This document shows, one piece after another, positions 51,021 to 54,918 of a DNA stretch of 54,918 bases; the stretch's first letter is position 1; every line of letters begins with the position of its first letter. The DNA comes from JAGOUU01 sp964609155. Lineage in GTDB: Bacteria > Pseudomonadota > Gammaproteobacteria > JAGOUU01. A program made the position numbers and the translations under genes. The notes beneath the pieces are model-generated. The model made no database searches. It saw only the letters and a program-made list of their open reading frames with translations, and was not told the origin of the DNA. The DNA lies in NCBI GenBank assembly GCA_964609155.1, contig CAZSRF010000010.1, positions 1 through 54,918 of the forward strand, given 5' to 3'.

Positions 51021-52327
51021 TGATAAATCCAATCACTATAGCTGTGGTGGCTGGCGAACATTCTGGCGATACGTACGGTGCTGCAATTATATCTGAGTTA
51101 AAAAAAATATATCCGCAAGCAAAGTTTATTGGTATTGGTTCCGACAAGATGATCAGAGCTGGTTTGGTGTCGTTGTTCCCTATGGAAGAGCTATCAGTTA
51201 TCGGTTTTTTCAATATTCTAAAAAATATACCTAGATTAATTAAAATAAAAAATCAATTAATTCACATTTTATTGCAAGAAAAAGTTGATTTATACATAGG
51301 TATAGATGCTCCTGATTTTAATCTTGTTGTAGAAAAAAAGATTAAAGATATTTCATGTAAGAATCATTTAGGTATTAAAACTATTCATTATATAAGTCCT
51401 ACAATCTGGGCGTGGAGACCGAAAAGAATATACACCGTTGCCAAAGCTGCGGATATGGTTTTATGCATTTTCCCCTTTGAAGAGAAAATTTATACAGATA
51501 AAAATATCTCTGCTAAGTTTGTTGGTCATCCTTTAACAGAAGTATTATCAAATAGAGATGATCTAGATAAACAAGAGAACTTAAACAAGCTTAATAAATT
51601 AAGTTTTATATTAAACCAGAATAATAATACTATAGAATTAGAAAATTCAAATATATTTACTAATAAAAATATTATTATTAGCTTGTTTCCTGGCAGCAGG
51701 CGAAGTGAGTTAAATTCTTTGGTAAGTAATTTTCTCGAGTGTGCCAAGTTATTGTATACTCAAAATAGTAATTATCGATTTTGTGTTCCTATCTTGAGTC
51801 GGGCTTTATATGAGCAATGGAGTGTTTTATCTAAAGAGTACTTTTTAAGTATAAATAATATAAAAGATAGTGTTACATTAAACTTTGAGAAAGCTCTATA
51901 TGTTGTAAAATTATACGAGCATCCTGAAATTAATTCCCATACAATCATGAGAGCTTCCGATCTTGTTTTATGTGCCTCAGGAACAACAACTTTAGAGGCT
52001 TTTTTGTTAGGGATACCTATGGTTGTTGCTTATAAAGTATCTAAATTAAATGAGCTTTTATTTAGAGCATTAATTAAACTTAATTACATTGCTATGCCCA
52101 ATATATTAGCTGATAAATTGTTTAATAAAAAATTAGTTCCAGAGTTTTTACAGGAAGACGTAACAGCTCAGAATCTAAAAAATGCTGTTGTACAAGAGCT
52201 GAAGAACTATCAAATAAATAACGGATTAAGTGATAATTGGCTAGCTATACAAAGCTATTTAAAACCCGATAATATAGACCATCGTAGCAAAGTGATGAGT
52301 GCTATCACTAGTATTTTAAGCAAATAA
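51020..52327 (+). CDS. lpxB: Lipid-A-disaccharide synthase LpxB
   Basis: LpxB is the membrane-associated GT-B glycosyltransferase that joins UDP-2,3-diacylglucosamine and lipid X. Signatures are VVAGEHSGDTYGAAII, YIGIDAPDFNL, HYISPTIWAWRPKRI, FVGHPL, SLFPGSRRSEL and CASGTTTLEAFLLGIPMVVAYK. At 435 aa it exceeds the E. coli enzyme (382 aa); most of the excess is an Asn/Leu/Lys-rich insert at ~177-218, between FVGHPL and the FPGSR block. Start ATG overlaps the lpxA stop by one base. Confidence 0.95.
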   Translation: MINPITIAVVAGEHSGDTYGAAIISELKKIYPQAKFIGIGSDKMIRAGLVSLFPMEELSVIGFFNILKNIPRLIKIKNQLIHILLQEKVDLYIGIDAPDFNLVVEKKIKDISCKNHLGIKTIHYISPTIWAWRPKRIYTVAKAADMVLCIFPFEEKIYTDKNISAKFVGHPLTEVLSNRDDLDKQENLNKLNKLSFILNQNNNTIELENSNIFTNKNIIISLFPGSRRSELNSLVSNFLECAKLLYTQNSNYRFCVPILSRALYEQWSVLSKEYFLSINNIKDSVTLNFEKALYVVKLYEHPEINSHTIMRASDLVLCASGTTTLEAFLLGIPMVVAYKVSKLNELLFRALIKLNYIAMPNILADKLFNKKLVPEFLQEDVTAQNLKNAVVQELKNYQINNGLSDNWLAIQSYLKPDNIDHRSKVMSAITSILSK

Positions 52328-52376
52328 ATTTTACTATAGTATTTAATTATTAAATATAATAGTTTTATTTATTCTT

Positions 52377-53018
52377 GTGGCCGAGTTGATTACGAACAAA
52401 AATTATCTTTTTTATAAAGCAAGTAAGAAATACAAATTTATTGCTGGCGTAGATGAGGTAGGGCGTGGGACTTTATTTGGTTCAGTGATTGCTGCTGCAG
52501 TTATTTTGCCTGACAATTATAATATTAAATATCTCACAGATTCAAAAAAACTCTCTGAAAAACAACGTGAAATGGCCTTTTTGCAAATACAGGAGCAAGC
52601 GGTTTGTTATGCTGTTGGCAGTTCAGATGTTAATGAAATTAATAATATCAATATATTTCAGGCTAGTCTCCTTGCTATGTCACGTGCAGTTAATAAGTTA
52701 ACTACACCAGCTGATTTAGCTCTAATAGATGGCAAGTTTTTACCAAAAAATTTAACTATTCCAATGAAAGCTGTTATCAAAGGTGATCTTCTTGAAGACA
52801 TCATTAGCGCTGCATCGATTGTTGCAAAAGTTACAAGAGATCGTCTAATGACAGAGCTAGATCTGGTATATCCTAACTATGGGCTTGCAAAGCATAAAGG
52901 ATATGGGACTAAACAACATTTGTCAGCTTTGCAAACTTATGGTGCAACGCCATTGCATAGAAAAGATTTTTCACCTATAAAAAGTCTGAAGATCGAATTA
53001 CCAGATTTCGGTATCTAA
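52377..53018 (+). CDS. rnhB: Ribonuclease HII
   Basis: RNase HII removes ribonucleotides from DNA. The 213-aa protein has the DEVGRG motif with D26-E27 (FIAGVDEVGRGTLFG), DSKKLSEKQRE, LIDG and EDIISAASIVAKVTRDRLM. The start is GTG 52377; no ATG lies between it and the conserved core and no clear ribosome binding site is visible, so the exact start is uncertain. It follows lpxB by 49 bp, the usual lpxA-lpxB-rnhB order; dnaE, often next, is replaced by unknown genes. Confidence 0.95.
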   Translation: MAELITNKNYLFYKASKKYKFIAGVDEVGRGTLFGSVIAAAVILPDNYNIKYLTDSKKLSEKQREMAFLQIQEQAVCYAVGSSDVNEINNINIFQASLLAMSRAVNKLTTPADLALIDGKFLPKNLTIPMKAVIKGDLLEDIISAASIVAKVTRDRLMTELDLVYPNYGLAKHKGYGTKQHLSALQTYGATPLHRKDFSPIKSLKIELPDFGI

Positions 53019-53146
53019 TTGATTGATTTACAATAATTTTTATATCTGTATGTAATATAATATGTTAAATATAGTCTACAATTAAAGATGGAGAAACGGT
53101 TGACTATGTTAATTCTCACTTAATTAATTGAATTTAAAATAATACT

Positions 53147-53353
53147 ATGGCAGAAACGAATATTGTTAAAGCTTTTAATGCTTATATGCAGCTATCTGAT
53201 GCAACTACAAAAGCTTCAGAGATATCGGCTCAACTTGATAAGGCAGTAGCAGATTGGGTACCAAGGATCAATGAGTTTTTAAATGTAGATCAAGATGGTA
53301 AAAAAATAGTCTCAGCAGTTATTGAAAGCTTTAATCCTAGTAATAGCGTGTAG
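53147..53353 (+). CDS. Small helical orphan protein, first of a three-gene cassette
   Basis: The 68-aa product has no recognised family. It is predicted to be mainly helical (NIVKAFNAYMQLSDATTKASEISAQLDKAVADWVPRINEFLNV), with no signal peptide. The next gene starts 9 bp after its stop behind a good ribosome binding site. The very short size, acidic/helical nature and adjacency to a Pro/Ala-rich protein fit a secretion chaperone or small secreted partner, but this is speculation. Confidence 0.6.
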   Translation: MAETNIVKAFNAYMQLSDATTKASEISAQLDKAVADWVPRINEFLNVDQDGKKIVSAVIESFNPSNSV

Positions 53354-53362
53354 GGGGTAGAT

Positions 53363-54307
53363 ATGAACTTAAATACTTTTATAAAAGAAAGTCCTGATGA
53401 GCCGACAGGGGGAGCGGGAGCAACTGGTCGGCCCGCAGCTGCGCCTGCTGACGCACCTACAGCTGCGCCTGCTGACGCACCTACAGCTGCGCCTGCTGGT
53501 GGCGCACCTGCTGCGCCTACACCTCGGCCGGCTCCTCAAGCTGGCGGAACTGGATTGACTGAAAAAGAATTAAAAGAGAGGATGCAGGGGGCACTAGATA
53601 TTCGAAAACTAGCAGCTCATTGTGGAGAAGAATACAGTGAAAGAATGCCAGAAACTGACCGTAAAGAATTAGCTGATCTTGCTAAGAAAAATGACGATTT
53701 TTTTATCAAAATGAAAAAAGAGGCTTTTGATGCAGCTAAGGATCTTGTAGGGCGTACTTCCAAGTTGTTAAATTATCTTTCGCCAAAACCAAAAGAACTA
53801 GATACGCCTGAAGAACCAAACACTCCTGAAAAAGCAGAGAAGCGTTTAAATGAAGCTAAGCTTAAAGCAGAGGAAGTTAAAAATAATCTTCATGGAATAG
53901 GACACTCTGAAAATCCTTGTGTGCAAACATTATATAATCTAGCTACTTTTCTTGTAAGAGTTGTTCAGGCGAGACTTGATAGAGAAATAAAATTTCTTCA
54001 ACCTATTGTTGATGATAATAAAAAAAATGCTGACGCAAAAGCTAAAAAAGAGGCTGAAGCGAAAGCTAAAAATGAAGCTGAAGGGAAAATGAAAAAAGAC
54101 CCAGAACTTCCGATGCCTGGAAAGGGGGCTCAGGGAGCTGCTGAGGCGACAACTGCAGGTTTAGTTGCTCAGGGGAGACAAGAGAGGGACGTAGCAGCCG
54201 CTGCACCTGGCCAGAGCCCTGATGTACCACCATTAGGGGCAGGGGCAGATGGTACAATTGTGCAAACGCCACCAGGAACACCATCAGGAACACGAACCCG
54301 GGGATAG
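53363..54307 (+). CDS. Pro/Ala-rich orphan protein with helical core
   Basis: The 314-aa product has no recognised family. Residues ~12-60 are Pro/Ala/Gly-rich repeats (PADAPTAA type), encoded by a 24-bp tandem repeat. Residues ~65-215 look helical and soluble (ELKERMQGALDIRKLAAHCGEEYSERM, FDAAKDLVGRTSKLLNYL, TLYNLATFLVRVVQARL). A Lys/Ala/Glu coil (~225-250) and a Pro/Gly-rich tail follow. AGGGGG precedes the ATG. No signal peptide or membrane segment. The GC-rich low-complexity ends contrast sharply with the AT-rich genes around it and resemble the tails of the proteins at 20656-24704. Confidence 0.65.
   Translation: MNLNTFIKESPDEPTGGAGATGRPAAAPADAPTAAPADAPTAAPAGGAPAAPTPRPAPQAGGTGLTEKELKERMQGALDIRKLAAHCGEEYSERMPETDRKELADLAKKNDDFFIKMKKEAFDAAKDLVGRTSKLLNYLSPKPKELDTPEEPNTPEKAEKRLNEAKLKAEEVKNNLHGIGHSENPCVQTLYNLATFLVRVVQARLDREIKFLQPIVDDNKKNADAKAKKEAEAKAKNEAEGKMKKDPELPMPGKGAQGAAEATTAGLVAQGRQERDVAAAAPGQSPDVPPLGAGADGTIVQTPPGTPSGTRTRG
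53437..53499 (+). repeat. 24-bp tandem repeat in the Pro/Ala-rich gene
   Basis: AGCTGCGCCTGCTGACGCAC plus CTAC is repeated exactly at 53437-53460 and 53461-53484, followed by a 15-base partial third copy. It is in frame and encodes an eight-residue Ala/Pro/Asp/Thr unit. Perfect identity indicates a recent expansion. Confidence 0.85.
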
Positions 54308-54329
54308 TTAAGGAAATATAAGAAAGTAT

Positions 54330-54545
54330 ATGGAACTAAATGACATACCACAAAAGGTTGCATTAACTGCTGAGGATCCTTTTATAAAATACTTGGGATT
54401 TATGTATAATGCCGGCATTGACTACATGAGCGAAGCACTTAAAATGCTGGCTGATTTAGACACATACAGAAGCAACTTAGATGATTATATGAAAAATACT
54501 AAGTTTAATGCCGTTTTTGGAGATAAGGATCAAAAAGGTGATTAA
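54330..54545 (+). CDS. Small orphan protein, third of the cassette
   Basis: The 71-aa product has no recognised family. It is acidic and probably helical (PFIKYLGFMYNAGIDYMSEALKMLADLDTYRSNLDDYMKN). It starts 22 bp after the Pro/Ala-rich gene with AGGAAA/AGAAAG upstream. Size is nearly that of the first cassette gene (68 aa), but I see no convincing sequence similarity between them. Confidence 0.55.
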   Translation: MELNDIPQKVALTAEDPFIKYLGFMYNAGIDYMSEALKMLADLDTYRSNLDDYMKNTKFNAVFGDKDQKGD

Positions 54546-54918
54546 CTTGGTAGTTAATTTGTAGCAGTTCCGATTTGGTGTGAAAGTTACCCGTTTTTTA
54601 GTCGTGGGTTTACTGTCAGATCAGGTTAAGATTTCCCACCTTACATAATCTTAAAATACTTGCTATTTCTTGTTTTTTATTTCCTACTCAGCTGTAGCCA
54701 ACATAACTTATTAAAAATTAATATTTTTAAAAGCGCTAATTGCATAACACAATTGCATAGTAACATATTATCTGCAAGTCAGCTTTTACTTTTAAGTCCG
54801 CATTGTAACATGATTAAGTTGGCGAATTCAATATCTTGTTCTGTCTTGTTCGTAATGCGAATGGTAATAGCTCAGCCCCCTCGTTAAAATATTGAAAAAA
54901 AGCAAAAAAACTATAAAA
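54546..54918. other. Noncoding 373-bp tail of the window, no gene supported
   Basis: No convincing gene. A 75-codon open frame from TTG 54660 lacks a ribosome binding site and a basic n-region and is judged spurious. A weak hairpin joins GTGGG (54604-54608) and CCCAC (54635-54639). The composition shifts to a more even GC at 54556-54640, which might be an insertion remnant, but no matching second copy is in the window. Confidence 0.4.

Noticed and set aside
53100..53130. PmrA-box-like TTAAT repeats upstream of the 53147 gene as evidence for Dot/Icm effector regulation
   Set aside because: The region is so AT-rich that TTAATT repeats are expected by chance, and the spacing does not fit the tandem consensus.
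53147..54545. Type III secretion needle/translocator genes
   Set aside because: Sizes of 68 and 71 aa are suggestive, but no needle motif is seen, the central protein has no membrane segment, and no other secretion gene is near.
54660..54887. 75-codon open frame starting with TTG, with a LLSC lipobox-like segment
   Set aside because: No ribosome binding site, no basic residues before the hydrophobic stretch, and poor coding character; treated as noncoding.

Overview
The window is AT-rich chromosomal DNA from a Gram-negative gammaproteobacterium. The evidence is mutH, an lptD-surA pair, an aceE-aceF-lpdA operon of the enterobacterial homodimeric-E1 type, feoABC, and the conserved run rpsB-tsf-pyrH-frr-uppS-cdsA-rseP-bamA-skp-lpxD-fabZ-lpxA-lpxB-rnhB. 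Low GC, many short A/T-rich gaps, dxr missing from its usual place between cdsA and rseP, and several large orphan proteins with eukaryote-like or low-complexity features all suggest a host-associated member of the Legionellales (Legionella/Coxiella/Rickettsiella/Berkiella-like). That placement is inference. No rRNA, tRNA, CRISPR array, intact transposase or secretion-system gene is visible.

Layout. 1-4128 (minus): a partial repeat, then surA and lptD (outer-membrane biogenesis). 4267-7299 (plus): amgK-murU-rpe-pabA/trpG, tightly packed or overlapping. 7303-10341 (minus): two orphan genes, a membrane protein built from an internal duplication and an FCP1/SCP-like HAD phosphatase. 10490-14677: a 124-bp MITE-like element, a GIN-domain lipoprotein, mutH, a secreted subtilase and ampD. 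14678-20525: the pyruvate dehydrogenase operon. 20656-24704: three orphan genes, with Pro/Ser/Gly-rich tails and in-gene repeats, around a strong hairpin terminator. 24716-32586: small hypotheticals, an alpha/beta hydrolase, BON and CsbD stress proteins, CorA and a 1262-aa orphan. 32723-35896: feoA-feoB-feoC (minus) behind a convincing Fur box. 36026-39258 (minus): rhodanese, dapE, dapD, map. 39542-53018 (plus): the long translation / envelope / lipid A operon. 53147-54545 (plus): a compact three-gene cassette of unknown proteins. The last ~370 bp show no convincing gene.

How the genes work together. LptD, SurA, BamA, Skp and RseP build and monitor the outer membrane. LpxD, FabZ, LpxA and LpxB make lipid A, while UppS and CdsA supply lipid carriers and phospholipid precursor. 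AmgK, MurU and AmpD are parts of the peptidoglycan recycling route that bypasses de novo UDP-MurNAc synthesis. DapD and DapE feed meso-diaminopimelate to the wall and lysine. Map, RpsB, Tsf and Frr serve translation.

The clearest unlisted structure is a dispersed family of short palindromic elements with ends CAGGACTTAC...GTAAGTCCTG. Three copies have perfect 5-bp target-site duplications, and sizes step down from 124 bp to about 60 bp to 31 bp, as if by nested internal deletion. The best candidates for undescribed biology are the orphan, effector-like proteins: the FCP1-like phosphatase, the GT-B-like protein and its repeat-bearing neighbour, the internally duplicated membrane protein, the 1262-aa protein and the terminal three-gene cassette. 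Their role as secreted effectors is a hypothesis; the sequence shows no secretion machinery.
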